Assembly (NCBI GenBank): GCA_015179125.1
Contig: WHVA01000329.1
Coordinates: 62,001-126,000 of the forward strand
Direction: 5' to 3'
Length of the DNA: 64,000 nt
From: Gautieria morchelliformis
Lineage: Eukaryota; Basidiomycota; Agaricomycetes; Gomphales; Gomphaceae
Shown: in pieces, positions 54,401 through 64,000 of the stretch
Position numbering within the stretch: position 1 is the first letter of the stretch
Layout of the letters: each line of letters starts with the position of its first letter
The notes under the pieces: generated by a model
The model's input: only the letters and a program-made list of their open reading frames with translations
Databases searched by the model: none
Told to the model about the DNA's origin: nothing
Position numbers and translations under genes: made by a program

Positions 54401-55562
54401 AGCGGCCTCCAATGTCCGGTGAGTGGAGCACGTTTTGGAGTTCTATTTTCTTCTCTCTTCCGTTTACCCATGTTTTCGTTGCGACTGTACCGATGCCAAT
54501 GTAAGACACTGCCTTCTTTTTGTCGGCTAGGAACACGGTGCGAGGGGTTTTGAGCAATTGATACGTGGAGTAATCGGCGATGTCGCGCGTTATGTGGTCG
54601 GTGCATCCCGAGTCGATCATCCACTTACTTGTTCTCGCGATATAGAAGCAAATTGAATCAATTGAGGTGCCGGATGTTACATTGTTAGTGCTATCGGGCG
54701 TGTTTGTAGAGTCTCCCGTGATGGCGGCGTTCACGGTGGGTGTTGCTTCTTTCACGTCACTCTTCTCTTTTCCCTTCGCCTTTCCCTTCCTGTCGCCTGT
54801 CCCCCTTTTTCTCTCTGACTGCGCCTCTTCACGAGATAGGCCACGCGTCTTGCGCCTGCAGTCCTTTTCCCAATGCCCAGTACCCCCACAGTAATTGCAC
54901 TTGTCCTTGCTGGACTTCGACTTCGTACGGATCGCGTTTACGTTCGGTTGTGAGCCCTGTCGCAGTTCTTCGGATAGAATGCGACTTCGAGTGCTCACCC
55001 AGTCGATCTTGGAGAAGTCCGTGATGGTAGCGAGGATCGTCTGTTGTACGATCTCGTACGATGCGGGTAGGGCTTGGAGGACGTTGAGGGTATGTAGGGG
55101 ATCGCTGATTGCTAGTCCAGCGGCGACAATTCGATTCTTTAGCTCAGACATTTCGTCGATCTGTTGAGTGAGCTGGGCGTCGTGCGAGAAGGTCATGGTA
55201 GTGTACTTTCGGTAGTCGACCCATAAGTTCAGACCGGTCCTCGTCCCGTAGGTCGTTTTGAGATTGCCCCAATTCTGTTCTAGGGTTTTCGCCATTTCGA
55301 GGGACTGGTGGACCGAGGGTTTGACCGAGACGAGTAGCAGTGAGAGACCTTGGCGAGAACGTTTCTCCCAGTCGTCAAGTCGTCTGCGTTCTTCGTCGGT
55401 GGGAATCATGCTCTGTGAAGGGGCTGTCTCAGTTCCTTCAGCGATGCGCAGTGCGTCGATGAACATCAGCACAGCCTTCAGTGAGAAGGACCACGTTTCC
55501 CAGTTCGTTCCATCGAACTTCTCGATAGTCGATAGGAGTTTCGAGGTCATTGTGTCGGCCAT
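51428..55562 (-). pseudogene. Copia Gag-Pol polyprotein, two frameshifts
   Basis: Starts at ATG 55562 (MADTMTSKLLSTIEKFDGTN). Gag with zinc knuckle CNYCGGTGHWEKDC; protease MIDSGCTDHIT; integrase with HARLGHLSWSSL...CEGCLLGK and D/D/E in HMDLAGPM, RSDRGGEF, NGVAERANRT; then a first frame change near 53310 and RT N-terminus (CRWVYLTKRDTQGKIARYRA, APVARLDSLRLLL); a second near 52590 and RT core LVYVDDIAIIG, then RNase H SYSDSDWAAGTDGRRSTTGY and SSTEAEYMAL. Each break is explained by a single-base indel. All catalytic residues that I can see are kept, so loss is recent. Confidence 0.9.
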
Positions 55563-55637
55563 GGTATGGGTGTAGGGTAGTGAGACTCTCGCGCGTTTTG
55601 CGTCGACGTTAGGTTAAAATTAAGTTTTCAGGGAGCG

Positions 55638-55649
55638 GGGCCCATAACC
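55638..55649 (-). promoter_or_regulatory. Copia primer-binding site
   Basis: Minus strand GGTTATGGGCCC immediately after the 5' LTR. A short site of this type is known to pair with initiator-Met tRNA in many copia elements. The same motif occurs at 60717-60732. Confidence 0.65.
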
Positions 55650-55864
55650 TATTGTGAGCAGCTTCTATAGGCAGTTTAGAACCTGGACGGCGTCAGAAGA
55701 AAGTCTGTTATTAAGGAGTCCAACTGTAAATACCTGGACGGCGTCAGAAGAAAGTCTGAAGCGCCGTCTTACACGAGTTGGGTAGCTATACTAGTTGCTT
55801 AGTAATATTGTCCAAAAAGAGAAGGTGGTGCCGACTCGGCGACTGGTCAATCGGATTCACAACA
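55650..55864 (-). repeat. Copia 5' LTR (215 bp) with internal duplication
   Basis: Contains two copies of CCTGGACGGCGTCAGAAGAA separated by GTTATTAAGGAGTCCAACTG-type sequence, which accounts for its extra 51 bp compared with the 3' LTR. Confidence 0.8.
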
Positions 55865-55891
55865 AAGCCTGGCCCCATTTCCGTGCCCTAG
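55865..55891 (+). CDS. G1 pol C-terminal codons displaced by copia
   Basis: Codons KPGPISVP and TAG (55889-55891) continue G1 pol after removal of the copia element and one copy of AAGCC. Confidence 0.8.
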   Translation, partial: KPGPISVP

Positions 55892-56183
55892 TCATTTCCG
55901 ACCTCATTTCCGACACCCATTGCTTTCTTACAGTTCTCAAGTCATTGTTAAAATCCGATTAAATTTCCATTACGCTAATTTCCGACACTTCAAGAAAAAT
56001 TTTACAAGTCACCCTGACACCCTACTCCTCCCTCATCGTTTCCGCCTCTTCCTCATTCTCCACTTCTGCACCCTCTCCCGCATGCCCTATCGGCACATTC
56101 GCCAACTCTGTCTCCACCCTTATATCCACCACCTGGCTCGGACCTGCTTCCGCCCCATTCTCCTCCTGCATCCTCCACTCCAT

Positions 56184-57235
56184 TCATTCCCGGAGCATGT
56201 TGTTCCGCCACTGGAACTCCCGCTTGATTTGCTCCACAACCGCCAACAAATCCGTCATCTGGTTTTGGAAGGTCAACAGCTGTTGCTGTTGAACTGCGGA
56301 CATCTCCTCGAGTGTGTTCCGGATCCCACGCTGGGATCTCCGGATACCCCTCAGTGACTCGGCGATGTCAAGCAAAGGCAACATGTTCGACTTCCCGGTC
56401 GCCGGAACTCCTTCCGCCGTCTTCTTCCCGCTCGGCCCTGGTTTTGACTTTGGGGTTTCTGGCCCCTCGGTCTCGACCTTCCGCCTTTTCCGCTCCACCC
56501 TCGCGGAACAGCCGTCCACGACGCACCACCTCTTCTTGTCGCAGCACCGTTCGCAGGCGGTTTCCCACGGATTTTCCGACCATACGCAATCGTGCCCCTT
56601 CACCTCGCATGTGTCACAGGGAGCCTTTTCTTCTTCCCCGTCCCTCGTCTTCCGTTTCCGGGTCGCGGGATTCTCCGGTCCCAACTCCTGAAGATCGATG
56701 ATGCGGGCCATTTTGTTCTTCCTGGCCTGCTGAAACTCGTCCGCCCTCCTTTTCCGATCCGCCACAAGGTTCAGCACAGGAACTACTTCCTGTTGTTTCC
56801 CCTTCCCCTCAGGGGACGGCGTGCTTTCCGCAGTGTCTTCCGATTCCGGTTCGGAATCGGATTCGACAATTATTTTCTGCCAAGTTCTTCTGTCAGCATC
56901 AGAACTAAGCACATGATGTTTCCGACTCACCCGGGATTTTCCCGCCTTCTCCGCTGCGGCCTTGTCTTCCGCAGCTTTTTTGGCCGTGTCCCGTTTCTGC
57001 TGTTCTTCGCGGACACACAACTCCTCCTCGCGACGTTTACGGTCACGCTCCTGTTCCCGACGCTCCAGTTCCTTGCGCTCTTTCTCCTTGCGCTCCTCCT
57101 CCAGTCGCTCCTTCTCTTTCCGCGCAGCTTCCTCGGCCGCCTGTTTTTCAGCTGCTTCTTCTGCGCGAGAAGGTTGTCGAAATACTTCTCCATTTCAGCA
57201 CTGGACATTTTACTGAGGTCGGGTTGGGAGCTCAT
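56184..57235 (-). pseudogene. Antisense accessory ORF of G1
   Basis: Lies between pol and the 3' LTR on the strand opposite to pol. ATG at 57235 gives MSSQPDLSKMSSAEMEKYFD; a frame change near 57160 leads into a long Glu/Lys/Arg-rich coiled-coil-like segment, then an open frame of about 280 codons from 57020. Features: acidic DSEPESEDTAESTPSPEGKG, then a cysteine-rich block CDTCEVKGHDCVWSE...CERCCDKKRWC resembling a fungal zinc cluster, and a C-terminal SAVQQQQLLTFQNQMTDLL helix. I know similar coiled-coil plus Cys-cluster proteins only as unnamed proteins linked to Agaricomycete retroelements. Function unknown; DNA or RNA binding is a guess from the Cys block. Confidence 0.6.
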
Positions 57236-57321
57236 AATGGATAAGGATGAAGACGTGTTTGTTCACAGGTCACGTGATCCGACTTGTGGTCTCGCGGGGC
57301 TCGACCTTAGAAGGGAGATAC

Positions 57322-57999
57322 TGTTACGACCGTTCATTTCCGACTTCCGACCCTCAGTTCCGCAATACCTTCCGCCCCTACGATATTTCCACAACACATT
57401 CTGCCCCTCCGATATTTCCGACATTCCGCCCCTTGTACATTTCCCTTGTTCTTTCGACTCTATTACTCGGACCCACTGGACCCACCTCACCGTTCATCAA
57501 GACCATATGTCCGACCCTCCTTGTGTTTCGTTGTCAGATATCTTTTCCCGACCCCTTGTTCTTTGCCATTGTTCTACCTTACCCTGAACCCCCCTTGTAG
57601 TCCCATTGTTCCCAATAGTTAGTTCCCACGCATTGTTTACTCGACTTCCGCTTCCCCCGGAATTTTGCTTAGTACCATATCATTACCTGTTGCCCCAGCT
57701 CTTTGTATAAAAGCCTGTCATGTATGTCTCTTATTCTGCAATCAGATAATCGCCTTCGATACTTGATTTCCTTCGCTCCATCTCCTGTTCTTAGCACAGC
57801 GAGTCTAGCAAGATCTCAGTCTCTCTCCGCCTTCCACCTCAGTTCCGACTCAAGTTCCGACCAACCTTTGGTTCAGTACTTTCCGACTTCCGACTCAGTT
57901 CCGAAATACTTAGGACGATAGTTCATTGGGGGTGCAACCTATAAGTTGAAGCCGCTGTCCTTTCCAGTTCCGACTTAGTGGAAATCTCGATACGTAACA
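57322..57999 (+). repeat. G1 3' LTR (678 bp)
   Basis: TGTTACGACC...GATACGTAACA, with TATAAAAGCC near 57705 showing plus orientation. Family member of the solo LTRs in N1, C2, C3 and C5. Confidence 0.85.
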
Positions 58000-59955
58000 C
58001 CACATCATAGATGGCCAAGGCGTGCATGCGGATGCAGACAAAATGCAATGCATCCACGAATGGAGGAGGCCCAGGACGTTCAACGACATCCAACACTTCC
58101 TCCGGCTCGTACAATACCTGGCACATTACATGCCAGACATGAGCGCATACACCACCCCATTATCGGGGTGTGTCTGCAACAACCGGCCGTTCGAATGGAC
58201 ACTGCTGCTGGACAAGTGCCTACAAAGCATAAAGGCGCTGGCCTGCAAGGTCCTCATCCTATGACCAGTTGACCCCTGAAGCAATGACCCTATCTGGGTC
58301 ATCACGGTTGGATTGAAGTCAGGTGTCGGCACTGTATATGGCCAGGGCTCCAACTGGAAAATGTGTCGGCCAGTGGGTGTTTTGTCAAAGAAGTTCAGCG
58401 TGGCCCAACAGCACTATAGGACCCACGAGCACGAGACGATCACCGTGCTCATGGCCCTGATGAAATGGGAGGACAAGCTCCTGGGGCGAAAAATCACCCT
58501 AGTGACTGACCACAAGGGCCTTGAATACTTCGAGACCCAGAAGAACCTATCTGACCAACAGGTCAGATTGTGGGAGTTCCTCAACACCATGCATGTTGAT
58601 GGTGTTGAGAACAAAGTCGCGGACTGTCTCTCTCGATACTATGAGAGCAACACGAGTGACGATCAACACCCGGAACATGTGTTTGTCAATGCAGATGAAC
58701 ACCTCGATCCAGATGGAGAGCTACTGCCCACCGATCGATACATCGAACTATGGGCAGCAGCCACAAGGCGGTTGACCCGCCTCGCAGAGAAAACGGAGGC
58801 GCGGACAGCCGAGGCTGCCGCCCTGCACCGAGGTCCCACATGGGACCCAGAGATGGACGTCACCCCTGAAACCAATGATGACATCCATGCCATTGCTGCA
58901 GGCAATGACGGCACACCTCTGCACATGAGCATCGAAGGCGATATGGACCTGCCAAATGTCCTGTGCAACGCATACCACGAAGACGCCATGTTCTTGAAGA
59001 TCATGGCGCTTGCAGATGCCCACCCAAGGTTCGGCATCAAGGATGGGCTGATATGGACAAAAAATCAGCTCAAATGAGATGTCATTGCCGTCCCCCAGAC
59101 TGTTTTTCACGGGGGAAGGAGGCTAATCAAAATCATAATCAATCATGCACACAGGACAGTGGGTCACTATGGCCACATGAAGACTTCGAATTATATTCGA
59201 AGGGCATACTGGTGGCAAGGCATGGGCCCCGACATCGAGATGTTCTGTGTCTCATGTGTGAGGTGCCAGATGAACAAAACCGGCACCCAGAAGCCCAAAG
59301 GCCTGCTGCACAGCCTGCCCATCCCAGACAGGCCGTGGCAGTCAATTGGAATTGACTTCATGGGGCCGATGCCCAAATCAGACGGCTGTGATTACCTTAT
59401 GGTAATCATAGACAGGCTGACTTCACATGTCCACCTCGTCCCAAGGACGACGAGGGTCACAGCGAAGGAAGTAGCCTGGCTATTCCTCAAGGAAGTCATC
59501 AGGCTCCCTGGAGTCCCCGACTCCATCATCTCCAATCGAGACTCAATGTTCACATCAATCTTCTGGCGTGAACTTCAATGGCTCATGGGGACTAAGGACA
59601 GATCCTACAGACCGTCGTCAGAGACGACCAGAAGGATTGGGGACACAAGTGCCCAATGGTTGAAGTGGCCATCAACAGCAATGTCAGTGCCACCCCAGGT
59701 TTTGCCCCCTTCAGGCTGAACCACAGGTACATGCCATGGATCGACATGCCCATGACAGTGGACACTCTTTCAAGGGAGTGTCCCGGTTTGCACAACAGGC
59801 TCGTTGGAACCTAATGATGGTGCACGACACCATATTGGAGCACCGGGTGTCACAGGCATTTCACACAAACAAGAAACACCAGGATAGCGACATGTATGCA
59901 GTTGCCGACCGCATATACCTATCCACTCAGAACCTGACCCTGCCCAAAGGATGAG
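58000..59955 (+). pseudogene. Gypsy fragment G2: RT end, RNase H, integrase
   Basis: A single frame from about 58022 to 59600 is broken only by TGA codons (58262-58264, a second near 58277 and 59075-59077). RT thumb HEWRRPRTFNDIQHFLRLVQ, RNase H VLSKKFSVAQQHYRTHEHET and TDHKGLEYFETQKNL, integrase zinc region HYGHMKTSNYIRRAYWW...CVSCVRCQ and core IGIDFMGPMPKSDG. Near 59605 the core jumps from LMGT to a later segment in another frame (QTVVRDDQKDWGHKCP), so the third catalytic residue region is deleted. It starts directly after the G1 LTR, perhaps by insertion or recombination. Confidence 0.8.
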
Positions 59956-59959
59956 CTCT

Positions 59960-60735
59960 GGGTGAGCAATCCAGCATCGATCCGCTGAGTGTCCACGCTT
60001 CCTGCATACGGTACAGGTGGGGGCAGGATGCTTCTTTCCTCAAGCTATGGAAAGGGATGTCACCATGGAGTTCAAAGATGATTGGCGCTTCAGGTCCTCG
60101 TTGCGAAAGGCTGTGGATATAGTAGCGCGGTCGAGGATACTGATTAAGAGGAGGGATGAGGTGAATGCTCCATATTCTGTCTGGTCAAGTCCCGTGATTG
60201 CAGCATGAATCCCAACTTTGTCCACAATGTTTTGGACTGTGAGCATGCTCGGTGTGAGTGCTACGAGGTTGTTCATAGCCACGTTGATACAGGTAATGTA
60301 GTTGGTGAGGGACTCAGTGTCATCTTTGCATATGCTTAACAATTTCTGCATCGCATGGAAACAACTGTTCACTATTCGCGATCGGTGTGCAGCCTTTAGT
60401 TTCTTCCACATCTCAACTGGGTCATCCATCACGCCTTCAACATGGACGTACTGTGTTGGTGAAAGGGATTTGAGAAGGATTCCGGCTGCCTCCGCCCTTT
60501 TCAGCAACCATTTTGAGGCTTCTACAGTGTCAGTTGGCATCTTGAAGTCCTCGGTAACTATCTGCCATGCGTTTACAGTCATGAGGTTTCCCTGTAGTGT
60601 GACAGCCCAGACATTGTAGTTTGAGCTTGTGAGTTTTACGCTTCTGGTACGGTGCTCAGCCTCTGAGTCTGACATGGTTAAGGTTTTCTCTTCTTTTTTT
60701 TTTGATTAGAGCGCAGGGCCCATAACCTGTTCAGC
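59960..60735 (-). pseudogene. Copia fragment: gag with zinc knuckle
   Basis: ATG 60675 (MSDSEAEHRTRSVKLTSSNY) begins a UBN2-type gag of about 210 codons, including NYNVWAVTLQGNL and MKTL-type helices, ending at 60040. A second piece in another frame at about 59965-60030 has CTVCRKRGHSADRC, a CCHC knuckle. PBS-like GGTTATGGGCCC (60717-60732) sits upstream, next to possible LTR end TGTTCAGCGCAG. Protease and later domains are absent. Different from the 51282 element by sequence. Confidence 0.75.
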
Positions 60736-60839
60736 GCAGTAAATATATTTCTCCACACCAAGTGCGGAGGGAAGAGTGAGTAAGGTTCTCCCTCTGAACT
60801 CAGGCTACTGCATAGTACAACGTCTGACTAATCAGGCGA

Positions 60840-62035
60840 TTGCATCACGTGAGAGCATCACTGCAACAGGCACATCATGACACACATCTTGCAGGTCACC
60901 CTGGCTGCTGGAGGACTACTGAACTAGTCACTCAAAGCTGCTGGTGGCCTGGGATGGGACATTATATTGCAAAGTACATCAAGGCCTGCAACCTGTGCAA
61001 CAGGACAAAGACCTTTCCTGCCTCTCCTGTTGGCAAGCTCCTCCCAAACCATATCCCAGACCACAGATGGGAGGTTATGTCTGTTGACTTGATCGTAGAA
61101 CTGCCCACCAGTCATGGCTACGATGCTCTCCTTATTGTCATCGATTGGCTCTCAAAATGTGCACATGTTACTCCCACCACTTCAGATGTAACTTGGTGGG
61201 AGTCACCTGACTCTTCCATGATCACATTTGGAAACTTTATGGGCTCCCTGAAGAAATCATCAGCGACTGTGGCACACAGTTCATCTCACAGTTCATGCGT
61301 GAACTGAACAAACTTCTTGGTGTCAAGGTTGCTGCCTCTACTGCTTACCACCCTCAAACTGATGGAACAGACAGAAAGGGTTAATAAGGAGATTAAGCAA
61401 TACCTTCAACTCTTCATCAACCAGTGTCAGGATGACTGGTTTGAATGGATATCCTTGGGAGTTTGCCTATAACAACCGAATTCATGCCTCAACCCAGACT
61501 ACACCCTTGGACAGTGGCCAACATCCAAGGCTGGGCTGGAACTAGTCTGGGAAACTCAACTTGAGGCCCTGGATGAGTTCATGACATGCATGAAATTGGC
61601 CACAAGGGAAGCTCATTCAGCCCTGTCCAAGGCAGAAGAGGACATGGCACGCTTCTATGGTATGCACCATAAAAGCAGCCCCAGTTTACAAGCTTGGTGA
61701 CAAGGTCTAGCTCAATGCACAAAACATCACAACCACTCACCCAATGAAGAAGCTAGATTACAAGTGGCTGGGCCCCTACACTATTAATAAGGTGGTCTCA
61801 CAAAATGCCTATGGTCTAAATCTTCCTGCATCATTTGGTCGCACACATCCAGTGTTCTCTGTCGTCCTGCTTCAGCCATATGAAGATCACCCAATTCTTG
61901 AATGTCATGCCCCTCCACCACCTTCCCCTGTCATATGAGATGAAGCCAAAGAGTATGAAGTTGAAAGGATTCTAGACAGCAGGATGTTCCATGGAAGGTT
62001 GGAGTATCTTGTGTGCTAGAAGGGCTATGGCTACC
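60840..62035 (+). pseudogene. Gypsy fragment G3: integrase and chromodomain
   Basis: Zinc region HLAGHPGCWRTTELVTQSCW with CNLCNRTK, core MSVDLIVELPTSHGYDALLI, then several frame changes: CGTQFISQFMRELNKLLG (about 61270), HPQTDGTD (about 61350), LDYKWLGPYTINKVV (61747) and a chromodomain piece YEVERILDSRM...YLVCWKGYG with the Trp preceded by Cys-Trp altered to a stop (TAG 62017-62019). Strongly decayed compared with G1. Confidence 0.75.
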
Positions 62036-62058
62036 TGCAAAAGATGTCTCTGGGCAAG

Positions 62059-62994
62059 GCTTTTAGGAATAATAGATTAGATATATCAGAAATGATATAT
62101 TTGATGACTCAAGGAGTGGGGATCCTTTGTGCACCCCTGTGCACAGTATATGCGTGAGCTGACTAAGCTCTGTGGGGCGCATCACTGATTGATGTAGGTC
62201 ACGTGACCGATTCGAGGAAGAAACAGGTGAGAACAGAGGAACAAGGGGTCCGAAGCTTTCGCTTTTGGAACAGTATAGTGTAACCAGTTATAGTAGACTC
62301 TCAACAAGGAATTAGAGAAATCTATCAAGAAACAAGCTCTGTAGCTATCAAACAAGTCTACAGTTACTTCAGGAGGTGAAACAGTGAATCATGGATATTT
62401 CTGGATGATATTCTGGATGTTTTGTTCGTACATTTATGGTAGCTACTTATACTAAAATAGTAGTGAGTACCAGTGTTCAAGATAGTGAGTGAATGGGTCA
62501 GGATAATGTGGAAATGCTCCACAGGCTGCATACAGCTGTGGAGCAGGAACAATGATGGGGATACTTGTCCTACTGACAAGTATCTAAGCTGGGACCTTGG
62601 AGCAATGTACAAAGCCCCTTTCAACATGTAATACAGCTCGTAATCAGTGGAGCTGGTCAGGGGAATAGAATAGAAAAGAAATCATGTGTGTCCTGTGCTG
62701 TGTGCCTACAGCAGCCTTGGCAAGGCATTTGCCATCTCTGTACCTCTCTCCTGAGGTAGCTATTCAGTACGTCCATAGATAGGACAGTGTACTGTAATAT
62801 CCATCGTGTCCGATGTCCCTGTATGGGTCTATTAGTCCCATAGCAATATTTCTTCTGACCAGGGCCGAGGTGCCTGCTTTCCAGGGCAGGCACTGCTACT
62901 GGTGCATGGATTATTTCTCCCAGATGTTAGCTCAGTTAGACGATTGTATAGACCTTAGAATACTGTGTGATATAGCTATCCATTTATTCTAACA
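62059..62994 (+). repeat. Diverged LTR after G3
   Basis: Similar along its length to the reverse complement of the LTR at 32053-33128: TTTTAGGAATAATAG at the start, GCTGACTAAGCTCTGTGGGG, GAGAGTCTACTA-type block (reverse), and CATTTATTCTAACA at the end. Boundaries are approximate. Its position and orientation fit a 3' LTR of G3. A GGTCACGTGACC palindrome lies at 62198-62209. Confidence 0.65.
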
Positions 62995-63281
62995 AAGGCG
63001 ACTCGTCAGGGAATTTCACAGGCAGAATCCAGAGGCACCTCAGTGTATCTCCGCAGCTACATATATGTCCCTCCCCTTACAGAGATTTCAGAACTTCACA
63101 GAACTTTCCAGATGAACCCTCTTTGACTGGATGGCAGGCAGAGCTTCTATTCATAATGTCAAGGGTCCAGAACCCCAGAGATAAGCAATATCGGCCAACA
63201 CCTAACCAATTCATTCCGATAAGCTATATACACCTGTGACTGCTCACTTCCACTCCATCAACCCTACCACGTCCATCAACC
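62995..63281. other. No gene recognised
   Basis: Short sequence between the LTR and the next broken frame; a TATATA motif near 63226 precedes it. Nothing else seen. Confidence 0.4.
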
Positions 63282-63788
63282 ATGTCCTCACCTGCCATTG
63301 AGCTTGCTGCCCTCCCCACCTTCACCTGAAACCTCTCTGACCTGCCAAACATGTCACGTGTTGATCCCACCCTCCTGCACTTCTCCGGCTTCTCATCATC
63401 TAGAGCCGCCAGCGAAGCCAAGCTACAAAGGATGCTTAACTGCCATGATATCGACACCACATGGTCTTTGAAGTGGTCCATCAGCTCTGAGTACCTCATA
63501 CCAGCAACAGGTCAGGCCCCCACTTGCCCCACACTCACCTTCCTCAGGCCCTGACACAGATGAGAGAACACATACTATGTCAGTGACCCTGTCTTCCTCA
63601 ACGATGGAAACCCCCCCCTGTGGAACACTTTCGAAGGCTGGGTGGGGCGGTATTTCCGTAACATGACAGGAGAGCGACTACATCAAGCAAGGTTCCAAGG
63701 GCCGCACTTGCCCATGGACCCCAATCCCCCTGAGCTTATCATTGACCTGCACTACCAGGAGGGGAACTGCAAGGGCCAGGAGACATAG
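63282..63788 (+). pseudogene. Broken unidentified ORF, gag-like
   Basis: One frame is coherent from ATG 63282 (MSSPAIELAALPTFT) to TAG 63786-63788, interrupted by TGA codons near 63327 and at 63552-63554 and 63558-63560. Coherent blocks are NLSDLPNMSRVDPTLLHFSG and VFLNDGNPPLWNTFEGWVGR. A compact W-rich helical region of this sort recalls retrotransposon gag, but I do not recognise the family. Confidence 0.35.
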
Positions 63789-64000
63789 TGGTCCCACCTG
63801 TGGCATACTTGGAAATGATGTCTTGGTGGATGTTGGGGGCTAGGTGGCTGCTTGTTGGGACAAGAAGCATTGAGAGGGGGGTGATGTCAGGGTTCGTGAG
63901 GTCAGCATGTGCCCATGTTTGTTTATGATTGTTTCATCCATGTCTCAGGGTGTTCCACAATTTTCTATGAGTTTCCATCTTTTGATTATGTAATCACTGC
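63789..64000. other. No gene recognised
   Basis: No open frame or repeat seen to the end of the window. Confidence 0.4.

Larger units (their letters stand above)
51282..55864 (-). mobile_element. Ty1/copia element inserted in G1
   Basis: 4,583 bp flanked by AAGCC (51277-51281 and 55865-55869). LTRs at 51282-51445 and 55650-55864 are over 95 percent alike outside one insertion; on the minus strand they read TGTTGTGAATCC...CTCACAATA. PBS GGTTATGGGCCC lies next to the 5' LTR. Coding order gag, protease, integrase, RT, RNase H (integrase before RT) is that of Ty1/copia. Two frameshifts break it. Confidence 0.9.
47339..57999 (+). mobile_element. Ty3/gypsy chromovirus-type element G1, 5'-truncated
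   Basis: Gag end, protease, RT, RNase H, integrase and chromodomain in the order usual for chromodomain Ty3/gypsy elements, then a 3' LTR. The 5' LTR and most of gag are missing; the left end abuts the N6 minisatellite. A Ty1/copia element splits the last codons of pol. Polypurine tract AGAAGGGAGATA (57309-57320) precedes the LTR. Confidence 0.85.

Overview
The window looks like a transposon-dense, probably heterochromatic region of a filamentous basidiomycete, most likely an Agaricomycete. The evidence is spliceosomal introns of about 48-64 nt, chromodomain Ty3/gypsy and Ty1/copia elements, Helitrons with a fused Rep-helicase protein, and decayed host genes resembling fungal TTI1 and a fungal PLP aminotransferase. 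I see no intact housekeeping gene. No RNA gene, CRISPR array or bacterial-type operon is supported.

Layout. (1) 1-13767: gene-poor DNA with a proline-rich hypothetical ORF (3687-4367), an unidentified broken reading frame (5026-5733, minus), an aminotransferase pseudogene that still shows two introns (6105-6637, minus), a 961-bp TA-flanked inverted-repeat transposon carrying one ORF (6806-7766), and a TTI1 pseudogene with several frameshifts and an apparent internal deletion (8042-10905). (2) 13768-47338: about 33 kb of Helitrons joined head to tail without spacer. On the plus strand these are H1, H2, N1, composite C2, H3 and N6. The 3' tail of H3 is split by a 9.5-kb minus-strand block, itself a head-to-tail series C5-N4-C3, inserted exactly between an A and a T. 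H1, H2 and H3 encode Rep/helicase proteins, all broken. N1, N2-N6 are non-autonomous; they carry an E-box/TATA promoter, splice-site-like signals, about 90-bp modules and an 18- or 21-bp minisatellite. (3) 47339-57999: a 5'-truncated chromodomain Ty3/gypsy element (G1) interrupted by a nearly complete Ty1/copia element (51282-55864, 5-bp target duplication), followed by an antisense accessory ORF and the 3' LTR. (4) 58000-64000: further decayed gypsy (G2, G3) and copia fragments, an LTR and a broken gag-like frame.

How the parts relate. The Helitron family shares cis signals: a 5' end beginning TT or TC with CGGTGGG and TTGTGGGC, in many copies a subterminal stem-loop holding TAATATTAC, and a 3' end made of about 18-bp iterons, a GC hairpin and TATCCACCTAG. 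In H1-H3 the start codon of the Rep-helicase ORF exists only after a leader intron is removed; the unspliced sequence reads ATG-TAA. H1 and H3 share the same deletion of most of the helicase, so a Rep-only form appears to have moved or been copied. C2, C3 and C5 are three copies of a unit formed by reading through an internal 3' terminus into a nested LTR. Most nonsense codons in the mobile elements are explained by single C-to-T changes.
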